Origin: Agapetus fuscipes | Lineage: Eukaryota; Arthropoda; Insecta; Trichoptera; Glossosomatidae | Direction: 5' to 3' | DNA: 64,000 nt | NCBI GenBank assembly: GCA_951799405.1 | Contig: OX637337.1 | Coordinates: 3,534,001 to 3,598,000 of the forward strand | Translations under genes and position numbers: made by a program | In this document: positions 29,086 through 39,414 of the stretch, in pieces | Numbering within the stretch: the first letter of the stretch is position 1 | Layout of the letters: every line of letters begins with the position of its first letter | Notes under the pieces: model-generated | The model's database searches: none | Told to the model about the DNA's origin: nothing | What the model saw: the letters and a program-made list of their open reading frames with translations, nothing else

Positions 29086-29703
29086 AACGTTTTTCATTTG
29101 TTAATATACATATATCAAACGACTGTAATTCAGTTTAAATTTAATCTAGCATCAATTTGTTTTATTCAAATTGAGACGGAGTCTATTCGCATAGACAGGA
29201 ATTTACAGAGGGTACAAGGGTGAACGGGGTAAAGTCAACTTTGAGTGTACCTGTAGCCATGTAACGTTTGCGCTGTAGGTATCTACAGCTGTGCGAATAT
29301 CTGTGCCGCGTGCCGGACAAATTAGTGCCTCTGTGGAGAGACCGTCAGTGGTGGATACGGGATAAATGCAGAAATTGTGGACCAATTTTGCTTTTAAGTG
29401 TTATTAAAAATCATTTTGGAAGTAAGGCCTATTTATATATTATTTAACAAATAAAAATAAAAAACCCCTTTTGTTGGACTTTATTGAAAAAGGGTGCGAA
29501 AATAAACGAGGTCACCCAGCCGGGTAGATAGAGAAAAGGCATAGAAATATTTTGTTTTTGGTTGCTATAGATGGCAGTCCCACACAAGACTGACGCTTAC
29601 TCGCCGAGAAAAAAGTTTCAAATTGAAAAATAAATGTTTCAAACCTAAGGTTCATTTGGAGTTTGGTTTTTGAATTTTACCTAAGTACTTACACAGTACA
29701 CAT
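29086..29703. other. Unassigned DNA
   Basis: No gene recognised. ACTCGCCGAGAAAAAAGTT at about 29590 recurs at 44330, so a MITE end may lie here. Confidence 0.4.
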
Positions 29704-30168
29704 AATAATAATAATAATAATAATATTAGGATGATTTATTTGGTGAGCGCTGTTTTTGTGTGTATCACACCTCAAGAGCCCTCTGCGAGCTTAATCGTCG
29801 CTGTAGAAAGCGCCAATTCTCAAGCAAGACCCAGTTGTTGTAAGGTTGGATGGACCTTTCAGTGACCGGTCATTGGTAAAGGTTTATGAATTTTTCAACA
29901 CAGCGAAGAGCACATCCGAAATATAAATGGTATATTTTGTGCTCCGCCGGGATCCGAATCCACAACCTTCCATTTATTAGTCCAAAGTGTTGCCACTACG
30001 GACTTCGGACCGGTCCAAGATGCCAACGACACGCGGTGTACCTGAGCGGTAACCCATCCAAATACTGTCCGCGCCCTATACAAATGCTGAATGTGTACTT
30101 ACAAATAAAATCCAAACCTCAAATGAATGCCCAATGTTGCTTAACTTCGGTGATCTATGGGAACCGGT
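29704..30168 (-). mobile_element. 5S rRNA-headed SINE-A, with 53-bp insert
   Basis: Reading the minus strand: 5S rRNA-like sequence (30168 to 30017), including GATCACCGAAGTTAAGCAAC, TTGGATGGGTTACCGCTCAG and CACCGCGTGTCGTTGG, runs directly into the tRNA-like SINE-A head. The body, LINE-E tail and ATT repeats (29704-29733) follow. The 5S part is interrupted at about 30077-30128 by an internal LINE-B UTR piece. The same 5S-to-SINE junction occurs at 58667, so it is a family and not a chance neighbour. Confidence 0.82.
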
Positions 30169-30296
30169 GCTTTTAACATGGTAACGTCGTTGACAAAATG
30201 AAGAAAACATGAAGCATTTGTACGTGTATCTGTTCCTTGCAACTTAGATAATAGATTTTTTTAAGGATTTGGTGGTTTACACAGTGAAAGTCCATT

Positions 30297-30475
30297 GTTA
30301 ATTAATTAAATTAACACAGTTTTAATTCACTTTTTAATTTTTTTTACTGTTGTCTAGTACTTTCGCCTATAAGGCATAGATTGTCCTGAAGATGCCTTAT
30401 AGGCGAAAGTACTAGACAACAATATTTTTTTTTTTTAAAGTTTTTTAAAACTGTGTTAATTTAATTAATATAGAT
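30297..30475. repeat. Penelope-like foldback with hammerhead-like core
   Basis: Central perfect 28-bp arms: TTGTCTAGTACTTTCGCC, TATAAGGCAT and the reverse, around AGATTGTCCTGAAG. Outer arms AATTAAATTAACACAGTTTT pair with the copy at 30450-30470. CCTGAAGA, the stem TGCC/GGCA type and GAAAG are in hammerhead order. Confidence 0.55.
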
Positions 30476-30515
30476 AATAGATTATTATCGATGGCCTGTG
30501 GACCGTAACCGCTTG

Positions 30516-30804
30516 GGGGACGTCCATAAATTACGTCATCGATTTTTGCCGATTTTCGACCCCCCCCCCCTACAATCATCCTATAGTCATTATCTAATGA
30601 CCCCTCCCCCCTCTTGCTGTAATAATGGATGAGCTTAATAATTAATAATGTTATATATCTTACATAATATTTTGTATATTTTGTTAAAATTGATATTTAC
30701 AAGAACGACGTCACTTTTGATACTCGTACGTCATTTGCCATCATCCGCAGACCAGACTCCCCCCCCCCCCCTTAATTCGAATGACGTAATATATGGACGG
30801 CCCC
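30516..30804 (-). mobile_element. Harbinger-like MITE
   Basis: GGGGACGTCCATAAATTACG to TATATGGACGGCCCC. TTG flanks both sides (30513-30515, 30805-30807). C runs inside. Reverse of 22631-22914. Confidence 0.75.
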
Positions 30805-30807
30805 TTG

Positions 30808-31179
30808 TAATTTTCTTGATATTTTTTTTAGAAGTTGTTTATTTACGCAGTGAAAAATGTCGTCTTGAAAATGACGTAAGCAAGTCGAAAGTACTTGAGG
30901 TGTAATAGATGCTTAGCTTGTGAAAATACATAGAAGCTCCATGTTTTTTTTAAAAAAATACACGTTCTCTTAAATTTTACACAAATGTATAATAGTAAAC
31001 AGTGTTACAAGTAAAGAGTACCTTGTTATTTTTCTTTACCTGTTAGATATATTTTTTTTCAAAAATGATTTATACACAACCATTTAAAAAAAGGTTGGCC
31101 GCAACTGGTAGTCAGTATCGCTGCATTAGACCCGCGGTATTTTTTCAATACGGCAGTAACATCACATTCTGCACTCCGA
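30808..31179. other. Unassigned AT-rich DNA
   Basis: No gene or repeat recognised. Confidence 0.4.
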
Positions 31180-31336
31180 GTATAAAACATTTACATATAT
31201 ACTCACCTCGATTGAGTAAATCGAAAATGTATGAAAAGTACGACAGCACTCCTGGTGAGTGGTTTAGTTTTTTCATACATTTTTTTCAATTTACGCAATG
31301 GAGATTAGTTTAAAGAATGTTTTATACTCGGGTTAC
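31180..31336. repeat. Palindromic MITE-like element
   Basis: TCCGAGTATAAAACATT pairs with AATGTTTTATACTCGGG. Inner GAAAATGTATGAAAA pairs with TTTTTTCATACATTTTT. No second copy seen. Confidence 0.55.
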
Positions 31337-31403
31337 ACCCATGGCAGCAAACACACAAATAAACAATTTAATTCGTAAATTAAATTAATCCCGAATTTAC
31401 AAG

Positions 31404-32034
31404 TACGTAGGTGGTTGGTTTGGGCATATGGAGAGAATGAATGAGGAAAGACTGACGAAGAAAGTATATGTTGGTAGAATAGATGGATGTCGTGGTAGAG
31501 GAAGACCGAGAAAGGTATGGATGGACCAAATATCCGAAATTGCGAATGAATGGAATATCCAGAGTCATAATAAAAGAAGAGCTTGTATGAAGAAGGTTAT
31601 GACTCTGGAGGAAATGAAAGAAGTATGTAAGGACAGAAAGAAATGGCGGTTGATCTGTAATGTTGGCGAATAGGGTTTATTAAATTGGAATTTGTTTTTG
31701 TTTGTAAATGGATATTTTGTATTTGAATATTATTATTTAATGATGTATAAAATGTAATTTGTCGTGTGTGTGTGTTCCTTGACTTATAGGTTGGTATGCG
31801 GCTGACCACCCATGCTGTAAAAATGGTTCACTTTGCCAATGTCACCCCTGTCTCAGGGAAGGACGGCAAGAGTTGCAGGGTGTATGTCCATTTGAGATTT
31901 GATTTTTATGTTGTAGGTTCACATGAGGCATGTGCAAGCGCGAACTTGTACGTGTCTGGTTGTGAGAATGCATGTAATGTGAATCTTCAATGTAACATAT
32001 CCTTGCAACTTAGATTAGATTAGATTAGATTAGG
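31404..32034 (+). mobile_element. LINE-B, best copy: ORF end, 3' UTR and tail
   Basis: The frame from about 31410 reads WFGHMERMNEERLTKKVYVG, RIDGCRGRGRPRKVWMDQIS, EIANEWNIQSHNKRRACMKK, MTLEEMKEVCKDRKKWRLIC and NVGE before the stop at 31671-31673. About 110 bp of AT-rich UTR follow, then TTCCTTGACTTATAGG at 31774, the recurrent 5' border of the free UTR units, and the conserved 260-bp block to (TTAGA)n. It is the C-terminal end of an RTE-type reverse transcriptase. The palm, endonuclease and ORF start are lost by 5' truncation. This copy defines the family. Confidence 0.88.
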
Positions 32035-32174
32035 TACTTACTTACCTATGTTAAATTTAAATTAATAAAAATCCAAAAAGTAAAAAAATCATGAATTACT
32101 GTTTTGAAAATATCGAAAGAAGGAGTAAGAAAGGGTATGACGGAATTAAAGAATGGGAAAGATGAAAGTGTGGA

Positions 32175-32255
32175 TGGCACAACAAGTGTCATAGACCCCT
32201 AGAGTCTCTAGAATCTAGGGAGTCTGCCGCACACGATTTCTTAAAAAAAAAAAAA
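32175..32255 (+). repeat. Q tail
   Basis: GGCACAACAAGTGTCATAG, CTAGAGTCTCTAGAATC, TAGGGAGTCTGCCGC, ending in a long A run. Followed directly by a SINE-A 3' tail. Confidence 0.6.
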
Positions 32256-32257
32256 TG

Positions 32258-32345
32258 GCGTTCTCTATTGCGATAAACAAGCTCGTAGAAGATTCTTGAG
32301 GCGTGATTCAGACAAAAACAAAACTCCAAAAATAAATCAATCTGA
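32258..32345 (+). mobile_element. SINE-A 3' tail
   Basis: AACAAGCTCGTAGAAG, TTCTTGAGGCGTGATTCAG, AAATAAATCAATCTG. Worn LINE-E-type tail. Confidence 0.6.
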
Positions 32346-33004
32346 TTTGTCATTTTTTTCCTTTATTGCTTGTGTATGTGCATGGACAACAAACCTCAAA
32401 GATTAATAAATACAGGCAATTAAAAAAATTAAGAAAGAACTCAAGTTGAATAATTGATATGTTAAAAAATAATCATTGATAAAAAACTGACTTCACAATA
32501 GGTATTCATTTTAGTACTTATAACATAAAATTATACAAGAAAAAAAAAAAATTCATTGTTTAAGCATATTCACACCGGGTAAGTTAAAAGTCAACATAAA
32601 TTCAGACAGAGACAGTGGGCGTGATAGCTCGGTACACTTTTGTACTAAAACCTAAAAATGCTATGAGAAATTGTTATCAAAGGCCGCCAGATTTCGGGCT
32701 TTGTGATAAAATTGTGAGCGATTTGTAAGCGTGAGACTTGATTTTTTATTCAGATTAAAAACATGCAGGTACCTACTTACTAAATCACTAACAAAGTCGT
32801 AACTTTGAAATTTTCATATCTGTCACATTATAAAACAAAATTAGAATTATTTCAAGTAAAAAAATAATTGTGAATTGAGATATTTTATATTTGCATGAAT
32901 GCAAGAAGATTGCTTGGTTTGCAAAATAAATAAAAAAAACAAAATAGTTACCATTGCTTGTTCCAAAACGATTTGATAAAGCAAAGTATTTGGATCATGC
33001 CTTT
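32346..33004. other. Unassigned AT-rich DNA
   Basis: About 660 bp without recognised features. Confidence 0.4.
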
Positions 33005-33121
33005 TGTTGTGCTGTGGAATGCCCTACCCCATGAGCTTTAGAGCTGTAGAGAGTGCAAGTGCGTTCATGTCGGGATGGAAGACATGTTTGTTTGGGAGAT
33101 GTTACAGTTGAATAGTGCCCT
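33005..33121 (+). pseudogene. LINE-E-like C-terminal scrap
   Basis: LWNALPHEL, then after a frame change SFRAVESASAFMSGWKTCLF, matches the WN.LP.......F...K..LF signature of CR1/L2-like LINEs. Interrupted by LINE-D at 33123 and resuming with GAATAGTGCCCTT at 33498. Confidence 0.6.
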
Positions 33122-33122
33122 T

Positions 33123-33497
33123 ACTTCTTACTTACTTCCGATGGCCGAACAGTCCTTGTAGGACCTTTGCCTCCGAAACAATAGATCTCCAAGCCTTTCT
33201 ATCCTCAGCAATGGACTGCCAGTCGTCTTTAGCATTGAGCTCCTCCAGATCTCGGTTGATGTTATCTAATAATCTTTGTCTTGGTCTGCCTAACGGTCTT
33301 TTGCCCTCGGGTATACCCTGCAGAATACCTTTAGTGGCCCTTTCTTCTCCGGATCTAACGACGTGGCCAATCCATGCCAATCTTCGGGATCTGATTTCAC
33401 TTGTGATGAAAGGTTGTTTAGTTGTGGAGCGAATTTCTTCATTACTTTTAAGCCTCAGGTTCCTTCTGCAATACCCGGTCGTGGACCCAATATTTTA
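33123..33497 (-). pseudogene. LINE-D 3' end with 13-bp target duplication
   Basis: The minus frame reads AWIGHVVRSGEERATKGILQ, GIPEGKRPLGRPRQRLLDNI, NRDLEELNAKDDWQSIAEDR and KAWRSIVSEAKVLQGL, stop near 33132. RTE-type C-terminus (GH..R...GR.R.RW-like block, W..IA.DR..WR). The tail is GTAAG-rich. GAATAGTGCCCTT at 33110-33122 and 33498-33510 is a perfect target duplication. Confidence 0.88.
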
Positions 33498-33663
33498 GAA
33501 TAGTGCCCTTGCCGTTAACAAAATAGAAACTCAACTGACATCCCACTGAACTATCAAAAGTGACGTTTTACAAGATGGCGATGTTAGTTCCGATTTTCAC
33601 CATTTTCATTTGACGCCGTGTGGGTCTATATTAATTTTCCCTTTCCCTTAGAAACTCGGCCGT

Positions 33664-33928
33664 CAAAATCTAATCTGAATCTTAATCTAGGCTGCAAAGA
33701 TGTGTATCATTTGAGATTCATATTAAATGCATTCCCACAAGCAGACATGCATAATTTCGCGCTTACACATGCCGCATGTGGACCTACAATATAAAAAAAA
33801 AACAATCTCAAATGAACATAAGCCCTGCAACTCTTGCCGACCTTCCCTGAAGCAGGGGTAACATTGGCAAAGTGAACCATTTTTTACAGTATGGGTGGTC
33901 AGTCGCATACCAACCTATCAGTCAAGGA
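33664..33928 (-). mobile_element. LINE-B 3' UTR unit
   Basis: Full unit with worn tail (TCTAATCTGAATCTTAATC). 5' boundary CCTATCAGTCAAGGAA at 33928. Confidence 0.83.
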
Positions 33929-34099
33929 AGGCCGTCTGACTTCTAGAATACAAAATTTGTGCCGAGTTCATTTGAAATTTCACCAAAATCCTTTAGTTAT
34001 GGGTATGTACAGATGCTATGCAATTTTTTAACAAAAATTTGTGTACCTACGCGTTCGGTTACTTTCTCGCTTAGTATAACTTGTTCTCGGGTTAATGGT

Positions 34100-34883
34100 T
34101 AGTTACGTCTATGAGTGGTTTAGGCGTGTTTTGTGAGAGGCGATGATATAGTTACGTCTATGAATGGTTTAGGCGTGTTTTGTGAGAGGCGATGATATAG
34201 TTACGTCTATGAGTGGTTTAGGCGTGTTTTGTGAGAGGCGATGATATAGTTACGTCTATGAGTGGTTTAGGCGTGTTTTGTGAGAGGCGATGATATAGTT
34301 ACGTCTATGAGTGGTTTAGGCGTGTTTTGTGAGAGGCGATGATATAGTTACGTCTATGAATGGTTTAGGCGTGTTTTGTGAGAGGCGATGATATAGTTAC
34401 GTCTATGAGTGGTTTAGGCGTGTTTTGTGAGAGGCGATGATATAGTTACGTCTATGAGTGGTTTAGGCGTGTTTTGTGAGAGGCGATGATATAGTTACGT
34501 CTATGAGTGGTTTAGGCGTGTTTTGTGAGAGGCGATGCTATAGTTACGTCTATGAATGGTTTAGGCGTGTTTTGTGAGAGGCGATGATATAGTTACGTCT
34601 ATGAATGGTTTAGGCGTGTTTTGTGAGAGGCGATGATATAGTTACGTCTATGAATGGTTTAGGCGTGTTTTGTGAGAGGCGATGATATAGTTACGTCTAT
34701 GAATGGTTTAGGCGTGTTTTGTGAGAGGCGATGATATAGTTACGTCTATGAATGGTTTAGGCGTGTTTTGTGAGAGGCGATGATATAGTTACGTCTATGA
34801 ATGGTTTAGGCGTGTTTTGTGAGAGGCGATGATATAGTTACGTCTATGAATGGTTTAGGCGTGTTTTGTGAGAGGCGATGATA
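34100..34883 (+). repeat. 49-bp satellite, 16 units
   Basis: Sixteen uninterrupted units of 49 bp (784 bp exactly): TAGTTACGTCTATGAGTGG, TTTAGGCGTGTTTTGTGAG, AGGCGATGATA. The only common variant is GAGTGG (g) or GAATGG (a); the order is g a g g g a g g g a a a a a a a. Unit 9 also has GATGCTA. Near-identity implies recent amplification. 49 is not a multiple of 3 and TAG recurs, so it is not coding. Confidence 0.97.
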
Positions 34884-35013
34884 TAGTAAATCTTCGTGAA
34901 CAACTTGAAACAATCGTTTTAGCGTCCCTACCGCTGTTTATATGACTCTATGCTCTATTGTTTTCCATATATGTAAAACTGGCTTCACACAATCTTAGAA
35001 TGGAAAACATATC
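34884..35013. other. Satellite right flank
   Basis: Unique DNA with no repeats seen. Confidence 0.4.
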
Positions 35014-35035
35014 GACACCTTAAAGGCAAAACTGA

Positions 35036-35475
35036 GTCTAAATCTAAATATTAATCTAATCTGCAAAGATATGTATCATTTGTAATTCATATTAAATGCA
35101 TTCCCACAAGCAGACACGCATAATTTCGCGCTTACACATCGCACGTTTGATAATAAAGAGAAATAACTCGAAAATTGGGAAAATCGAGATTTTGTAATAA
35201 AACGCAAGAACAGTGCGAGAAGAATAGGTAGAATGCGACAGCCGTTCAATTTGGACGAATATGACCGAGATAAAACATCGGCCGCCTTTTTCATCCCATA
35301 CAAATTGTACTGGATGTCTGAACTTCAAACGTGATTTACCAACATTCATGTTTTTTGAGTTATTGCTCTTGATTATTAAACGTGCGACATGCCGCATGCG
35401 GACCAACAAAATAAAAAAAAACAATCTCAAATGAAGATAAGCCCTGCAACTCTTGCCGACCTTCCCTGAAGCAGA
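35036..35475 (-). mobile_element. LINE-B 3' UTR, split by MITE-N
   Basis: Tail-side part to CGCGCTTACACAT, then ACATGCCGCATGCGG to CCTTCCCTGAAGCAG, where it is 5'-truncated. Confidence 0.8.
35140..35386. mobile_element. MITE-N, second copy, 247 bp
   Basis: CGCACGTTTGATAATAAAG to TTGATTATTAAACGTGCG. ACAT duplicated at 35136-35139 and 35387-35390. Excision restores the LINE-B sequence ACACATGCCGCATG. Confidence 0.9.
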
Positions 35476-35697
35476 AGTGACATATTAAGCTAACATGGGT
35501 TTCTCAGATAAATTTACCTCTTTTCTTCGAGTGAAAACACTACAAAAGAGTGAAGATTCAGTAGATAGCTTACAAGTTTTCCATGAGCACTTCCTTATAA
35601 TTAGTTCACTTACTGCGAAGAGTTTCATACAAAAATATGTTTTATCCATGATTTCTCTAATCAGTGAATCAGAACTCATTTAGTTTTACCTTTGAGG

Positions 35698-35722
35698 TAG
35701 ACAGATAGATAGATAGATAGAT
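35698..35722 (+). repeat. GATA microsatellite
   Basis: About five AGAT units followed by a T run. Confidence 0.85.
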
Positions 35723-35929
35723 TTTTTTTTCACACATTATAGTACATGACAGGTTAAACCTAATACATACAATAATTAAAAACATTCATAAGTAACCGAA
35801 ATCAGCTTAGGAGAAACGGAAGCCTCTGTCTAAGCTGATTTTCACTCAGGTGGAAGATATCAACCGAAGAGGAGATCTCATTGAGCAAGGTGGCGATATT
35901 TTATCAAAAAAAACATTGGGAAAGGGTCA

Positions 35930-36017
35930 ATTGATGCCTTTGAAATGTGGAGCTGTAGGCGCATGCCCCGAATTCCATAGATAGCTAGACGAAACTACGA
36001 AACCAACGAGTCCATTT
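35930..36017 (+). pseudogene. RTE-type LINE scrap
   Basis: GKGSIDAFEMWSCRRMPRIP, then a stop, then ARRNYETNES: the AFEMW..RRM.RI.W..R..NE motif of RTE-type reverse transcriptases, one stop inside. The DNA at 35723-35929 has no recognised content. Confidence 0.65.
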
Positions 36018-36169
36018 ATCAGGAGTAACACTCAAGCCCGGTGTTTTCAACTTTAGCTTATATAGCTTTAAGCTGATAAAAATACTACCTACAGGTTTCA
36101 CATAAGTGCGTCCTTTTTCACTCAGTATAAACTCGCTATATGGTTACGTTGAATATACCAGTTTCGCAA

Positions 36170-36395
36170 GGCAATTTGCAGCTAAGCTGTACATATATTG
36201 CAACTATTTACTTACCGCGTTGTTCATGAAAATGTGATCTATTTATTTCCATAAACTAACCACATCACTTGAAGTGGAGGTTTCGCTGCTCCTTAAGAGG
36301 TAAGTTCTCACATCTTGTGAAGGCTGAGTAAGCCTTACCGGTTCTATAATTTTTGTATTTGAAATAAACTCTGAAACGGGAAATCATTCTAAGGC
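36170..36395 (-). mobile_element. SINE-B 3' part
   Basis: Reverse: CAGCTAAGCTGTACATATA, CACTTGAAGTGGAGGTTTC, TTGTGAAGGCTGAGTAAGCC, CGGGAAATCATTCT. Head missing. Confidence 0.72.
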
Positions 36396-36584
36396 AGAAA
36401 TGTTTTCTGATGGGGAAATTTAAAACACTAGCACATACAAAAAATGTTTTCTTTTTTTTGCAATTATCGTAATTCTTGTATACGACATGTCTTACAATTC
36501 TTTTCTTCGTAGAGGTCACATGATAAAATCCAAGTACAATTATTTCTGGCTTGTTTTTTTTTTTTAATTTACTCTCAACTCAAA

Positions 36585-36670
36585 CATAGCGTTTACCAAA
36601 AAACTGTATTACAATTAAAATAGCGCATCTAGGGAGAGTTTTAGTTTTCCAAAATTTTTAAGTAAAACGA
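36585..36670 (-). repeat. Dispersed MITE fragment
   Basis: ACATAGCGTTTACCAAAAAA and GCGCATCTAGGGAGAG. Inverse relative at 42165-42235. Confidence 0.4.
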
Positions 36671-37073
36671 AATGTGTGAGTTTGTTACTTTGGGTACAGT
36701 CATGGACAATGTGTGCCATCCATTATTCTACGTAATTAATTGCAATTAAAATAATTAGATGATGAAGGCTGTTTCCCAAAATGTTGTCAATCAGTTTTAA
36801 TTGCGCGCCGTGTACCTACTTTTGGATGCACTGTTATTTGTATTGTGTGAACCTTCAGTATTTTTTGACTTTTTAACTTTGAATTTGGGTTTAGTTTTTT
36901 TCAAAGCAATTGTTTGCAAGTATTAAAAAAAAATTAAACTGACTTGTAACAGGTATTTCTATAATCTAAGATGCAAACAAATATATTACCATTTAACAGT
37001 CATATTTAATCAATAAATTGATAATAAAAACCAAAAAAATAATAGTAAATTTTAATTGACAATTCATATTGAA
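36671..37073. other. Mostly unassigned DNA
   Basis: A LINE-B UTR scrap (TCTATAATCTAAGATGCAAA) lies at 36957-37012. Confidence 0.4.
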
Positions 37074-37430
37074 TTCCATGACTTATAGGTTGGTATGCAG
37101 CTGACAACCCATACTGAAAAAACGTTTCACTTTGCTAATGTCACCCCTGTTTCAGGGAAGGTCGGAAAAATGTGCAGGATTTATTGTTCATTGGAGGCTT
37201 GGATATAATTTGTAAGTGCGAACTTACACGTTCCATTTTGTGGGCATGCATTTAATATGAATTTTAAATGGCAATATATCTATTTACGATTAAGATAGGT
37301 AATAGATTATTAGATTATTATCTATAGAGCGAACTTACACGTGCCATTTTGTGGGCATGCATTTAATATGAATTTTAAATGGCAATATATCTATTTACGA
37401 CTTAGATAATAGATTATTGAGTCAATCTTC
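37074..37430 (+). mobile_element. LINE-B 3' UTR with 111-bp tandem duplication
   Basis: Unit starts TTCCATGACTTATAGG. GCGAACTTACACG at 37218 recurs at 37329, 111 bp away, followed by the same GTGGGCATGCATTTAATATG block and tail. The period equals that of the duplication at 2399-2620. Confidence 0.75.
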
Positions 37431-37545
37431 AATAAAAGCAATGCAAGAAGAAGAAAGAAGAAAAACAAGAGAACGCTAATAAAATAAACAAACAGATTTA
37501 TTTTTATGGTTTAAAAATAATTTGTTTCTCTATTTCGTAATAGGG

Positions 37546-37740
37546 TAGATTGGGGCGCATTGTGACAGAGCGTTGAAATGGTCGAATAACAAATGACGCG
37601 GCGGTGTTGTTCGGAAAAGGTAAAACAGATCGTCCGGATAGGCAAAAGTTGTGTTTTCGTCGCGTTTAGTCACGGACGAGGGGGCGATATGTCACGCCGT
37701 GTGACAGCTTACACGTGTCGAATGGACATAGATCTTGTCG
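37546..37740. other. Possible pogo-like MITE end
   Basis: TAGGGTAGATTGGGGCGC recalls pogo/Tigger termini of the TAGGGTAAGTCC type at 61238. No matching right end found. Confidence 0.3.
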
Positions 37741-37854
37741 ACCCGATCTGATAGTGACCGCTGGGTATTTTTTTTATTTCTGTAAGACACAATCTAAATC
37801 AGTGTTTTATATGCTCACTGATTATTTAATAGGTTTATTTTTATTTTTAAGGAA

Positions 37855-38036
37855 GCTTCAGGGAAGGTCGGCAAGAGTTGCAGGGCTTATGTTCATTTGA
37901 GATTGGGTTTTTTATATTGTAGGTCCACATGCGGCATGTGTTAGCGCGAAATTATGCATGTCTGCTTGTGAGAACGCATTTAATATGAATCTCAAATGAT
38001 ACATATCTTTGCAGCTTAGATTTAGATTTAGATTTA
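37855..38036 (+). mobile_element. LINE-B 3' UTR, 5'-truncated
   Basis: Starts GCTTCAGGGAAGGTCGGC, ends in a TTTAGA-type tail (subgroup variant). Confidence 0.8.
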
Positions 38037-38205
38037 GAAGGCATAAAATGATATCATTTGTACAAAATTTGGGAAAGACAGTTGGATTTTCACCGCTTGG
38101 GTTAATTTGTGGTTCAGATTCTAATGTTCTAGTTGTTTCTACTGCAAAAAATGCAGCATGTGTAAATGTAAACCAATGATTTGAACTGCAATTTGAATTG
38201 TTGAC

Positions 38206-38430
38206 TGGCAGGTTGAAAAGTATAAGGCTAACCATCTATATTGTTAAAAAAATATTTTTTGCCAATGTCATCCCAGTATGAAGAAATGTATGTATGAGTT
38301 GCAGGATTTATGATCGAATGATCATATAATGTTTCTGTATACATGCATCGTGTGAAAGTGCGAACTTACACGTGTTTTCTTGTTAATATAAACTGAAAAT
38401 GAACCTTAAATTAGTATTTTAATAACCAGT
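38206..38430 (+). mobile_element. LINE-B 3' UTR, very divergent
   Basis: AAGTATAAGGCTAACCATC, GCCAATGTCATCCCAGT, GAAAGTGCGAACTTACACG. Recognisable by block order only. Confidence 0.55.
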
Positions 38431-38460
38431 ATAGTATATAACTAGACTTAGTACAGGTAT

Positions 38461-38689
38461 CAGTGGCGACGGGTGCCATACAAGCCGGTTTCCATCGGCT
38501 TCCCTTTCAAAATGATGTAACAAAGTAGTTAAAAAATATAGGCACAAAGTAAAAATAAACATTTAAAACCAAAGAAGCAATACTTGTTTTCCCCCCATTG
38601 AAACCATGCAGTATACTTTATTATCATTTCTGCCTCATTTTAACTGGCAAACCGATGGAAACCGGCTTGTATGGCACCCTTTGCCACTG
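38461..38689. mobile_element. hAT-type MITE, 229 bp
   Basis: CAGTGGCGACGGGTGCCATA to TGGCACCCTTTGCCACTG. Flanks ACAGGTAT and ATAGTTAT agree at 6 of 8 positions. Second, better-dated copy at 47186. Confidence 0.75.
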
Positions 38690-38739
38690 ATAGTTATTAG
38701 TGTTATTACCTACCAACGGTTGCAACTTAGATTACAAAA

Positions 38740-39414
38740 CTAAGACGATATTATGGGCATGTTCACGTGTATGTTTTGTTACTCGTAAGCCAATTAGTTC
38801 AAAACAACAATTACGAGTATATATTTGGAACCGTTGATACAATCCCATTTTAGAATCTTCGTATTGTATATTAAATTAATTCAAATTGAAAAAAATAGGG
38901 TAGGACTACTACAACGAATAAATAAATAAAGTTTTGACAGCTATAAGAGGTAATACGCCAAAACTTTGTCACTTTCAAGTATTCCTTTTTAACCCCAATC
39001 GCCTGTTCTCAGCAATTTCTCAATCCACCACTCTCCCCTTCGTTTCCCATTTTTTTTTATTTCGCCATTTGATATGTAAGCGATTAGCCCTTGCCTCCCC
39101 TCGCGGGAATAAAGAAAGTCCTTTCTTTCTTTCTTGCGGTATTTTTTAGAGGGGACGATAAAGAGGTTTACCCTCTGAAAAAGAAAATAATGTGTCTTGA
39201 TATTTTTATTCCCCGTCCTTCCAATGAATGTTCATTTCATCCAACTAATAAAACAGTCAAGCCAACTGCTGTTCTTTTTATTTCCGGCTTGAAAACGGCG
39301 GGAAAAGTTTTCTTACTCTGAGTTTTTTCAAAAAGAAAACAGTTTTACAAGTATGTGGATGTAAGAACGGAATTATATTCAATTTGATTTTTTACTTGTG
39401 GTTGGTTTGCGTTG
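38740..39414. other. Unassigned DNA
   Basis: Open frames 38934-39149 and 39091-39321 overlap in different frames and lack motifs. TTTC repeats near 39118. Confidence 0.4.

Larger units (their letters stand above)
35014..35697. mobile_element. MITE-K carrying two nested insertions
   Basis: One end TCGACACCTTAAAGGCAAAA at 35014. The rest resumes at 35476 (AAGTGACATATTAAGCTAAC) and ends TTTAGTTTTACCTTTGAGG. LINE-B UTR (35036-35475) inserted in it, and MITE-N (35140-35386) inserted in the UTR. Confidence 0.75.

Noticed and set aside
32000..32034. Telomeric repeat
   Set aside because: The unit is TTAGA rather than TTAGG, only a few units long, and always at LINE-B 3' ends.
34100..34883. CRISPR array
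   Set aside because: Units are contiguous 49-mers without unique spacers, in a eukaryotic repeat context.
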